Assembly (NCBI RefSeq): GCF_000003855.2 | Contig: NW_003101617.1 | Location: forward strand, 14,848-26,639 | From: Blastomyces gilchristii SLH14081 | Taxonomy: Eukaryota > Ascomycota > Eurotiomycetes > Onygenales > Ajellomycetaceae | Reading direction: 5' to 3' | DNA length: 11,792 nucleotides | Shown: piece after piece, positions 1-7,333 of the stretch | How positions within the stretch are numbered: position 1 is the first letter of the stretch | How the letters are laid out: every line of letters begins with the position of its first letter | Made by a program: the position numbers and the translations under genes | The notes under the pieces: model-generated | Database searches by the model: none | Seen by the model: the letters and a program-made list of their open reading frames with translations, nothing else | Told to the model about the DNA's origin: nothing

Positions 1-1050
1 GATGAGATCTATCAGTCTCTTATTACCTACATTTTTCACATTTTAGATCATGATATACGAGTTTACTTATTATGTGTCTGATTTGAACAGAGATGAGAAA
101 AAGAAGATTTATACAGTTAGTAAAGAAACTCATCTATTTCTTTATACTATATACAGTACATATACTATCAATCAGTTGATAACTATTATTATACAATAAA
201 GATAACTTCTAATGCAGTAATCTTAAGAGTATTGAGACTATACTCTCAAAGAAGAGAGTATTATCATATTCTCAGCTGTGTCAAGACTCTGTTACAGTTT
301 TATACAGCTTATTACTTTTATACAGATGATTTTATTCATTCTACAGACTGTTTAAATCAGTTTTCAACCACTCTATAACATTATTTAAATATAATATAGA
401 AAGATCTGATTGATGAATATGAGAAACTCTGCTTCTATATAAGATTAGCAGATTACTCTTTCATAACAGTGAGATGCTGCTGAGATATCACTTCAGCTAT
501 TCTTACTTATAGAATAGAAGAGAGGTATTCACTCATTATCTATAGAGAATAGCTAGATGCTGACTTCTTATTAAAGAAGTCAGTAATTCATTTTTCTTCT
601 ACTGAAATATATATACAAGTTACTGCATTTCTTATACAATCTTCTTAGTATACTAAGTATTATATCTGTGATATTCTTGCAATAACTCTGTAGCTTACAA
701 GCTCACTATTCAAGCAAAATAGTCAAGCTCACTTATACAGCTTCTCAAACAACTACTTTTATATAACACTGCTGACTAGGCACTGATTCAGTTTCATCAT
801 GTTACAGCTTAATTCTGATCTCTTTTTTGCAGCTGAAGCAGTTAATTCATTGCCATGAATATTTATATAAGTAGAAACTTAGTGTAGATAAATTATCAGT
901 TTTAATATTCTTCTCTTTAATTATAATTAATTCTTAATTGATTGTAAAATAATTCTTCTCTTATTATAACTTTCTTATATAAAGAAGACTTTACTAATTT
1001 TATTAATAATTAACTTAATACTGAAAGTATTCTTGAATTTAATAATAAAG
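1..1050. other. Gene-free AT-rich flank
   Basis: No coding region is visible on either strand: stops are dense in all frames and no protein motif can be read. The DNA is AT-rich and nearly CpG-free; I noticed only one CG, near position 58. It contains small perfect inverted repeats: an 8-bp stem at 240-261, a 10-bp stem with a 4-nt loop at 560-583, and a 14-bp palindrome at 644-657. The composition matches the RIP-affected elements to the right, so it is probably an older, unrecognisable repeat, but nothing in it identifies a family. Confidence 0.7.
560..583. repeat. Perfect 10-bp stem, 4-nt loop hairpin
   Basis: CTGACTTCTT at 560-569 and AAGAAGTCAG at 574-583 are exact reverse complements around the loop ATTA. 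There is no T-tract of terminator type after it and no gene next to it. It may be a remnant of a larger inverted repeat or chance in low-complexity DNA. Confidence 0.6.
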
Positions 1051-1322
1051 TGTGACGGGCTGCGTCTGATCAATTATATAGACTATTTCATTACACTTCA
1101 TAGATTTCTACTGAAGCTCCGATTCTCAGTCACTGATTCTGAGCTGAAAACTCACAGAATTTCTATTCTTTCACTCTGAAGATTTACTGTGTACATGTCT
1201 AAATATTCACTTTAATCACTGATTCTTATACTTTCTCTTTTTTCCTTCTCTAACATTTTTCACTTTTTATATTATAAGATTCATAAATATCATACTGATC
1301 TATTCAGTGTAGATCTCTTATA
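1051..1322 (+). repeat. Left LTR of truncated copy 1 (272 bp)
   Basis: It begins TGTGACGGGCTGCG and ends CTCTTATA, aligning end to end with the 365-bp LTRs at 4771 and 10244 (which begin TGTGGCGGGC and TGTAACAGGC). It is about 93 bp shorter, largely because the ~56-bp tandem units carrying ACGCGT boxes are reduced to one degenerate unit. The TATA box of the other LTRs (TATAAATA) reads TCTAAATA here, around 1198-1205. The terminal ACA has become ATA, fitting a C-to-T change. It is a dead promoter or LTR, not a gene. Confidence 0.9.
1252..1262 (+). other. Self-primer segment in copy 1 LTR
   Basis: AACATTTTTCA here is equivalent to AATGTTTTTCT in the LTRs of the full copy (5067-5077, 10540-10550). 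The difference AACA versus AATG is what a CpG (AACG) gives when either the G or the C is mutated. Its first ten bases are the exact complement of the putative primer-binding site at 5138-5148 of the full copy. Confidence 0.45.
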
Positions 1323-1620
1323 CTTAAAAAATATTTATTATCTTCTTATTAGAAATAATTACTTATCAAGAAGATATCTAAATGCATAATAATATATAAG
1401 AAATAGAGAAATAAATAATCAGTGAAGTGAATATTAAGTCTCTAGATAGAAGCTTACTTATTAGTCACTCTAATCTCATAACAAGATCTTATAAAGAGAA
1501 TAAGATCTTATGAGAGAATATTAGTAAACAATCTGAAAGTTCCGATATCTTAGATATATAAGATATTTATATAATTACACTTCTTCTAATTTTATAGATA
1601 TTACATATCTGATAAATAAT

Positions 1621-2793
1621 ATATCTACTGATAATATAAGAGCACTTTTAAATACAAATATAGACACAGTATTACAATGACTCTGAGTAATATTAAAATT
1701 ACAATAATAACAGATAGTTGATGTATATGTATCTTCATAACATTAATATAAAGAAATTCAACAATTGTCTTAATAAGAAATCTCTGCACAGATAATTTTA
1801 ACACTGATAGAATTGAATATAAATATAATATAAGTACTGAAGAAATACTTAGATACTCTTACATATTTTAATACTTTTAATCTCACTCTCTACTCATCAT
1901 GAAGATTGAAAATGCTTGTAAAACTAAGTATAGATGAAGATGTCATCAGTTTATTAACTAATTAAGATTAATATATCAATGATTAATTGAAAGATTATAT
2001 GAAACAGAAGTTTCATTCAGGAATAAAGATATGTAAATCAGTATTATATATATCTGACAATATTATCAGATATCTTAATATTCTGTTCAAAGATACTGCT
2101 ACACAGCAGAAAGTATTAGATTAATTACAGAGTACTTAACAGAGAAGTACTTCTCTTACTACATTTATTCCTGACTTCAATACTAAGATTCTAAAAGCAG
2201 ATAATTAATCTGGAGAGAATTGAATGAAGAGTAGCATGCTTAAGAAGATATTAACTTTTAAACTTTTACAAGCTCTTATAAGTGTAGATGAAGACTGAAC
2301 TTATAAAGACTTCTGCATACAACTCTGAACATTGAATAATCATCTTATCAAGCTCAAGAGTATACAGAACAGTAGTAAAAGATGTTATATTTCAGTCACT
2401 TATACATCTACATTAAAAAATAATAATAATAATACAGATGCTATGAATTAAATAGACTTAAATATCTATATATAAATAAGAGTCTTCACTATCTGAACAA
2501 GCTTCTGAGTCTCTGAAATCACTTTTAAGAAAGTCACTGATTAATATCAATGAGAAGTATGTATCAACTGTAATCAATTAGAATATATCACTTTTAACTG
2601 TTAATTTATCTACATATCTTCTCATTCTAAGAAATAATCAGTGTCAGTCCGTGCTAATCATATCATATTGAAGAAGAATTCAGAAGATAACTATGAGAAT
2701 ATCTTGATAAAACAGGGAAAAGATTAGCTTCTGTTCAAATTTACAAGCAGAAGTTTGAAAAGATCAGATAATAATAATTTGAACAGAAAATAA
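1621..2793 (+). pseudogene. gag: gag pseudogene, truncated copy 1
   Basis: This is a dead Gag (capsid/nucleocapsid) gene. It reads in one frame for about 391 codons with many in-frame TAA/TGA codons and ends at TAATAATGA. The start is inferred by alignment with the ATG at 5433 of the full copy; here that codon is ATA, a G-to-A loss of the initiator. The capsid-like part carries stretches such as TSLTTFI, SMLKKILTFKLLQALISVD and IKLKSIQNS. The zinc knuckle at 2560-2601 reads C-x2-C-x4-Y-x4-C, so the His codon is now Tyr (CAC to TAT), but Gln is kept where the full copy has TAA. A run of five AAT codons lies at 2419-2433. No function is expected. Confidence 0.85.
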
Positions 2794-2795
2794 TA

Positions 2796-2919
2796 ATGAA
2801 TACAATTCTTATACCTACTGTGATAGATAACATGTATAATATAAAAGTCATGATAGACAGCAGTCTATGTTATTATGCAATGATTCAATCTTCAGTTATA
2901 AGATATTATAATCTTCAGT
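2796..2919 (+). pseudogene. pol: Pol fragment (start of protease), copy 1
   Basis: This is the first ~40 codons of pol, in the -1 frame relative to gag and aligning with 6605-6728 of the full copy. The retroviral-type aspartic protease active-site motif is at 2856-2864. It reads D-S-S, where the family has D-S-G/T, followed by LCY. The fragment happens to be free of stops until a TAG spanning the junction at 2919-2921. There the homology ends and an inverted-repeat element begins, so the reverse transcriptase, RNase H and integrase of this copy are missing. Confidence 0.8.
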
Positions 2920-3009
2920 AGACTGGCTGCTGAGATCATGAATTTCACATTTAATCTCATTTAATCTGATCTCATACATTTCTTGATGTGAGTCTTACCT
3001 AGACTGACC
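2920..3009 (+). repeat. Left terminal inverted repeat (~90 bp)
   Basis: It pairs with 3415-3504 on the other strand. The shared outer core is AGACTGGC, followed by blocks such as ATGAATTT and TCTCATACATTTCTTG. The arms differ at many sites, nearly all C/T or A/G, showing both were mutated separately after insertion. Confidence 0.8.
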
Positions 3010-3414
3010 GTGTGACCGTGTGTGATACCAGGATCAGATTTTTTGATAGTCTCATTATCAATTTAACTGATCTCATTACACAGTTTTAACATTAGATAGT
3101 AGTCTCATACTGTCTCAGTGAGACTTACTGTCTACTCTTATCACATTTTTCAAATGAGATCATGATTTTCACTTCTCAATTTAAATTATTTTTATTGCTT
3201 TAAATGGCTTTAAATCTCATTTGAGTGTTACCAAAAAGTATTACTTTTTAAAAAATTAAAAATAGTCTAAAAATAACCTTAAAATGTCTAAAAATAGTAA
3301 CTTTATGTCAAGAATGAAACTAAATGAAACAAAATGAGACTACTTTCTCATTTTTTTCAAGTCATGGTTTCATTTTAAGATCTGATATATAGTCACTTTA
3401 CATGTTTTTTTAAT

Positions 3415-3504
3415 GGCTAGTCTCAGCGGGATTCACGCCAAGAAATGTATGAGACCAGACTAAATGAAATCAAATATAAAATTCATAGTCCTGGCGGCCA
3501 GTCT
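3415..3504 (-). repeat. Right terminal inverted repeat (~90 bp)
   Basis: This is the reverse-complement partner of 2920-3009. It is less decayed than the left arm, keeping GC-rich patches such as CAGCGGGATTCACGCC and CTGGCGGCCAGTC. Where the arms differ, this arm more often holds the C or G. Confidence 0.8.
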
Positions 3505-4765
3505 AGTCTCACCAAAATCAAGCCTAAAACAAATCTGAAAATGAATCATTTCTGAGAGAAATGATGTGAAAAATAACCAGATTTAATTCAAGAACAGTGA
3601 AATAAGAGAAATTTCTCAGAATAAACTGTGAAAGATAATCATTCTTTCAAAATCAGAATAAGACTGAGACTGAAGATCAAATTCAGTCTCATTCAGTTTA
3701 TTCAGTGATTGCTTATATAATCAGAATTTGATGACAATTATTGATAACACTCATGAAATAACTAAATACATTCTTGTACAAGTTTATTCTTCACTTTCTT
3801 ATGAAAACTACACTTCTCTGATATACTGTGATCAGAGATATTAAACTGTCTGATAATTTCATATTTTATAATCATGAGTTTCTTGATTATTTCTTCTTAT
3901 AATTGTTCTTAGTGATAGTAATGAATATCTTAACTTAAGTTGAACTTTCACTTCATTTTCATCTCTGTCAATGAAATTGTCAGAATATTATACATCATCA
4001 GTGTAACAGTTAAATATATACTCTTAATAATTTTTTATAACTCTAGAATTGATTTGATGTGTAAATTTATGAAATTATCTTGAAGATAGCAGTCAAATTC
4101 AGTTTTATAAGTATATAGTTTTGTCTCATTTTCAGTTGTAATTAATGTATGTAAGTTCTATTTCAAAGTTAGTATTATAGTTCTATATAATATGAAGTGT
4201 TATCAAAGATCATTACTTACTAGAGAATTGTATTTCACTATCTTCATATCTCAAACATCTGCTCATTCAAATCTCTGATAGTTGATATTGTAGTAGTCTC
4301 AGACTAATTTAATATACAAGTCTTATTTCTTCTCTGTTCAATCTTAGAAAGTATAGATATTAACTTAACAGAAGAGATCTAGTAGAGCTGCTATAGTATA
4401 GTACTCTGTAAAAGGTTGTTCAATTTTACTGTAGTAATATATCAGTTTATCTCTTACAGTAATAATAGCCTGCACTATAGTCTATAGTATTATCTCAGAC
4501 TGAATTTCTTTTTAAGTGATTCAACTGCTTCTTAAGATGAGTAAATAAACTATTATACACTTATCAGACTGACTGCAGTATTACTGTATAAGTGATTAAA
4601 ACTGTCTTTATTATCTTATAAAACTGAAACAGTAAATTAATCACATATTTCAACTGAGTTTACTTTATATGAGAAAGTTTTAATATCTGAATCTTTTTTT
4701 AATCAGAGTATTGCACTCAATAATCAATTATCTGATACAATTGAATAGTCTGAATAGTTATCTTA
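3505..4765. other. Gene-free AT-rich spacer
   Basis: Scanning both strands I find no coding motif, no LTR and no match to the missing 3' half of copy 1. CpG appears to be absent from this entire stretch. Short inverted words occur, for example TTACTGTA near 4427 against TACAGTAA near 4456, but no organised array. It is most likely an old repeat eroded beyond recognition or DNA affected by RIP spreading from neighbouring repeats. Confidence 0.65.
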
Positions 4766-4770
4766 TATAT
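4766..4770. repeat. Target-site duplication, left (TATAT)
   Basis: TATAT immediately precedes the TGT of the left LTR and is repeated immediately after the right LTR at 10609-10613. Five bases is the usual size for Ty3/gypsy integrases. The word is low-complexity, so chance agreement is possible, but both LTR ends were fixed independently by alignment. Confidence 0.7.
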
Positions 4771-4901
4771 TGTGGCGGGCTGCGCCCGATCAATCATATA
4801 GACTATTCTGTTACACTTCACAGATTTCAACCGCTTCATTCTCGAATGCGTACACTTTGATTCTCAGCCATTCTCAATCATCAATCCTCAGTCATCGTGA
4901 A

Positions 4902-4907
4902 ACGCGT
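4902..4907 (+). promoter_or_regulatory. ACGCGT box 1 in 5' LTR
   Basis: ACGCGT is the MluI cell-cycle box bound by MBF-type factors in yeasts and many fungi. It lies 105 bp upstream of the TATA box. The equivalent site in the 3' LTR reads ATGTAT, lost through transitions. Function is inferred from the motif only. Confidence 0.35.
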
Positions 4908-4956
4908 ACACTCTGATTCTCAGCCATTCTCAATCACCGATCCTCGGCCGCTATGA

Positions 4957-4962
4957 ACGCGT
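4957..4962 (+). promoter_or_regulatory. ACGCGT box 2 in 5' LTR
   Basis: This is a second MluI-type box, 55 bp after the first and 50 bp upstream of the TATA box. It is still intact at the same place in the 3' LTR (10430-10435), despite containing two CpGs in a region where CpG is otherwise almost gone. Confidence 0.4.
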
Positions 4963-5011
4963 ATAGATTCTTCCACTCTGAAGCCTCATTACATATGTTA
5001 TCATATATGTG

Positions 5012-5019
5012 TATAAATA
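5012..5019 (+). promoter_or_regulatory. TATA box of 5' LTR
   Basis: TATAAATA follows ATATGTG and is also present at 10485-10492 in the 3' LTR. It lies 55 bp upstream of the 11-nt segment proposed as the start of the transcript. In copy 1 the equivalent reads TCTAAATA. Confidence 0.55.
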
Positions 5020-5066
5020 TTCACTCTGATTGCTGATTCTCACACTTTCTCTTTCTTTTCTTCTCT

Positions 5067-5077
5067 AATGTTTTTCT
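5067..5077 (+). other. Candidate 5' end of transcript / self-primer
   Basis: AATGTTTTTCT matches the reverse complement of the sequence just inside the LTR (5138-5148) at 9 of 11 positions; the other two would be G-U pairs in RNA. With the CpG that both sites appear to have lost, the match would be 11 of 11. Tf1-type elements use the first 11 nt of their RNA as primer, so this is a plausible start of the R region. Confidence 0.45.
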
Positions 5078-5137
5078 CTTTATTATATAAGATCTATCAA
5101 TATAATACTGATCTATTCAGCATAGGCCTCTTACAGT

Positions 5138-5148
5138 AGAAAAATGTT
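5138..5148 (+). other. Candidate self-complementary primer-binding site
   Basis: AGAAAAATGTT begins two bases after the end of the 5' LTR (5135), the normal place for a primer-binding site. I see no obvious tRNA 3' end such as the TGG of a tRNA-primed site. It is complementary to LTR bases 5067-5077, pointing to Tf1/sushi-like self-priming. In copy 1 the equivalent (from 1323) has decayed to AT-only sequence. Confidence 0.5.
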
Positions 5149-5432
5149 CATTATCTTCTTATTAGAAAAAATTATTTACATATTGTCTTCTCATTAGAAA
5201 TGATTATTCATTGAGAGATATCTGAATATGTAATAACATGTAAGAAAGAGAAACAGTTAAGTAAACACTGAGTTCTCAGATAGAAGCTTACTTGTCAGTT
5301 ATTCTAGCCCTGTAATAAGATTTTACAAGAGAATGTCAGTGAAAGACTTAAAAGTTCTGACATCTCAGATGTATGAGATATTTATACAATTACACTTTCA
5401 CATATATCACACATCTGACAAATGATATAATT
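5149..5432 (+). other. Leader between primer site and gag
   Basis: This ~285-bp untranslated leader aligns with 1345-1620 of copy 1, including the shared block ATAGAAGCTTACTT (5279 onwards). Stops occur in all frames in both copies, and the alignment shows no conserved ATG before 5433, which supports the chosen gag start. Confidence 0.5.
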
Positions 5433-6341
5433 ATGTCTAATGACAATATGAGAGAACTCTTGAACATAAGCATAGATATGATGTTATAGTGACTCTGAGC
5501 AATATTGAAATTATAACAGCAACAGATAGCAGATATACATGCAACTCAACAACTTTAATATGAAGAGATTCAATAATTAATTCATATGATTTCAACATCT
5601 ACAGAATTAAATACAAAAGTGCTGAAGAAATGCTTAGATACTTCTATATATTTCAATACTTCTGATCTCACTCTCTACTTATCATGAAGAATGAAAATGC
5701 TTGTAAAACTGAGTGTAGATGAAGATGTCATCAGTTTATTAATTAATCAAGATTAATATATCAATAAATGATTGAAGAATTATGTGAAACAGAAGTTTCA
5801 TTCATAAATGAAAGCATGTGAACTGGTGTTACAAATGCCTGACAATATTATCAAATATTTTAATGTTCTGTTCTGAGACACTGCTATGCAACAGAAAGCA
5901 TTAAATTGATTACAGAGTGTCTGATAGAGAAACACTTCTCTTACAACATTTATCTCTGACTTTGACATCAAGATTCTAGAAGCAGGTGATCAATCTTGAG
6001 AGAATTAAATGAAGATTAGTATACTCAAGAAGATATTAACTTTCAAACTCTTACAGGCTCTGATAAGTGTAGATAAAGATCAGACTTATAAAGGTTTCTG
6101 CACACAGCTCTGAATATTGAATGATTGATTTATCAAGCTCAAGAGTATACAGAACAGTGATAGAAGATGTTACACTTCAGTCACTTATATACTTGTGCTG
6201 AAGAACAGCAATGATGCAGATGTTATGAACTGAATAGATTCAAATGTCTATACATAAGCAAGAGTTTCCACTGTTTGAACAGGCTTTTAAGTCTCTAAAA
6301 TCACTTCTGAGAAAGTCACTGATTAATGTCAATGTGAAGTA

Positions 6342-6383
6342 TGCATCACCTGTAATTAATTAGAACACATTGCTTTCAACTGC
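6342..6383 (+). other. Gag CCHC zinc knuckle
   Basis: The pattern is Cys 6342, Cys 6351, His 6366, Cys 6381, i.e. C-x2-C-x4-H-x4-C, the nucleic-acid-binding motif of retroviral nucleocapsids. One spacer codon is TAA; copy 1 has CAA there. It fixes the gag frame and the polarity of the element. Confidence 0.85.
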
Positions 6384-6416
6384 TGATTGATCTATGTGTC
6401 TTCACACTTGAGAGAA

Positions 6417-6470
6417 AGATCAGTGCCTCTCTGTTTAAAGAACAGATCAGCACCTGTTCACATTAATCAC
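6417..6470 (+). repeat. 27-bp in-frame duplication in gag
   Basis: AGATCAGTGCCT at 6417 and AGATCAGCACCT at 6444 start two 27-bp units (nine codons), diverged mainly by transitions. Copy 1 has a single unit at the equivalent place (from about 2634). It therefore arose, or was lost, between the two copies. Confidence 0.6.
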
Positions 6471-6604
6471 ATTGCAGTGAAGAAAGATGCAGAAGATAAC
6501 TATAAGAATGTTCTGATGAAACAGAGAAAAGATTAACTTCTGTTCAAATTCATAAACAAAAGCTTGAAGAGATTAAATGACAATGATTTGAAGAGAAAAT
6601 GATA

Positions 6605-6960
6605 ATGAATGTGATTCTTGTATCTACTGTGATTGATAACATGTATAATATGAAAGTCATGATAGACAGCAGTCTATGTTACTATACAATGATAAAATCT
6701 TCAGTTGTAAGATATTATAACCTTCAGTGTATCTCTTTATTAAAACTCTGACTTCTCACAGAATTTAATGATTCAAAAGATGTTTATATCTGTTATATAG
6801 TAAAACTAAACATAGATGTGAAAGAATATTAATATGAAGATATTTACACCTATGAAGTTGATAATCTTGATTATAATCTTATATTAGAACTTATCTGACT
6901 ATCTGAATAAGACATCTTGCTGAATACTTGAAACAGGAGCTTAATATTCTCTAATAATGA
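6605..6960 (+). other. Protease domain of pol
   Basis: The retropepsin active site is at 6665-6673 and reads D-S-S followed by LCY. The family has D-S-G/T, so GGT has probably become AGT; copy 1 has the same D-S-S. The flap and C-terminal part include NLDYNLILEL at about 6866-6895, equivalent to the usual Y-D-L-I-L-G-x-P-W stretch, with the Gly now Glu and the Trp codon TGA. Confidence 0.75.
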
Positions 6961-7333
6961 TAGAATTTATGAAGATGATATTCACAAGACTATGAATCTT
7001 ACACAGATCTCTGTCAACACTTATGAAATACTCTGAAAAAGAAGTCATCATTAAAATGACTGACAGAGTTACTGATAAGATCACTGATAGCAGAACTATG
7101 TATCAATCTATTTCATCAGTCTGACTAATATCAAAAAGACCTTAGAAAAGTTATCTCATACTATAATAACAGATTCTCACATAAAACTCTCTTAATAATA
7201 TCATGAATATCTAGATGTCTTCTGACAAGATAACATTATGAATATACCTTCTTTATAAGACTCAGAAGTGAATCACAGTATCAAGTTAGAAAAGAAGAAT
7301 AATAAGAATTTCAAGTCACTGTGAGACCTTCTT

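Larger units (their letters stand above)
1051..2919 (+). mobile_element. Truncated gypsy LTR retrotransposon, copy 1
   Basis: This is a second, incomplete member of the family whose full copy lies at 4771-10608. It keeps the left LTR (1051-1322), the leader, all of gag and the first ~40 codons of pol, in the same order and orientation. Homology to the full copy runs to the CTTCAGT at 2913-2919 (equivalent to 6722-6728) and then stops exactly at the end of an inverted-repeat element. The rest of pol and the right LTR are absent from the window, so no target duplication can be checked. Differences from the full copy are mainly transitions, as expected for RIP. Confidence 0.9.
2920..3504. mobile_element. 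Non-coding element with ~90-bp terminal inverted repeats
   Basis: The sequence from 2920 rightwards and the reverse complement from 3504 leftwards match over about 90 bp, both starting AGACTGGC. The differences are almost all transitions; I found one transversion. The interior (~400 bp) has no readable ORF, so this resembles a MITE or other non-autonomous DNA transposon, mutated by RIP. A TA dinucleotide sits at each edge (2919-2920 and 3504-3505), which would fit a Tc1/mariner-type TA target. AGT flanks the same edges too, so the target duplication is ambiguous. Its left edge coincides exactly with the end of copy 1 homology. Superfamily is not established. Confidence 0.75.
4848..4962 (+). 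repeat. Tandem ~56-bp promoter repeats in 5' LTR
   Basis: Unit 1 (4848-4903) and unit 2 (4904-4958) both start GCGTACACT, continue with TGATTCTCAGCCATTCTCAATCA, and are followed by a third partial GCGTATAG at 4959. The same two units are present at 10321-10431 of the 3' LTR. The LTR of copy 1 keeps only a degenerate remnant. Repeats upstream of a TATA box commonly act as enhancer-like elements in LTRs; that role is inference here. Confidence 0.8.
4771..5135 (+). repeat. 5' LTR (365 bp)
   Basis: It begins TGTGGCGGGCTGCGCCCG and ends CTCTTACA, and aligns without gaps to 10244-10608. It is the least mutated LTR in the window, with many surviving CpGs: GGCGGG, GCGCCCG and several CGCG. It contains two ~56-bp tandem units (4848-4903, 4904-4958), ACGCGT boxes, a TATA box at 5012 and a pyrimidine-rich stretch before the candidate transcript start near 5067. 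It would have driven transcription of gag-pol. Confidence 0.95.
5433..6602 (+). pseudogene. gag: gag pseudogene, full copy
   Basis: This is a dead Gag gene for the structural protein of the virus-like particle. It reads in one frame from ATG at 5433 (MSNDNMRELLN) for 390 codons to TGATAATGA at 6600-6608, with many internal TAA/TGA codons. A helical, probably coiled N-terminal part is followed by a retrotransposon capsid region, with readable pieces such as SLTTFISDFDIK and ILKKILTFKLLQALISVDKD. The nucleocapsid zinc knuckle is C-x2-C-x4-H-x4-C at 6342-6383, all four ligands present. A 27-bp in-frame duplication follows the knuckle at 6417-6470. Several stops here correspond to Gln codons in copy 1 and vice versa, showing they arose by mutation. 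Pol follows in the -1 frame. Confidence 0.9.

Noticed and set aside
31..60. Resemblance of the window start to the interior of the inverted-repeat element near 3145-3175
   Set aside because: Only short AT-rich words (CATTTTTCA, GATCATGAT) agree, with gaps; not enough to claim a second copy.
2419..2433. AAT trinucleotide run as a microsatellite locus
   Set aside because: It is five in-frame Asn codons within gag of copy 1, too short to report separately.
2796..2918. Short open frame starting with ATG as a small gene
   Set aside because: It aligns with the protease start of pol at 6605-6728, including D-S-S-L-C, so it is a truncated pol fragment.
5228..5243. 16-bp word ATGTAATAACATGTAA shared with 11219-11234
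   Set aside because: Neighbouring bases do not match and the word is AT-rich; chance is likely in a window of this composition.
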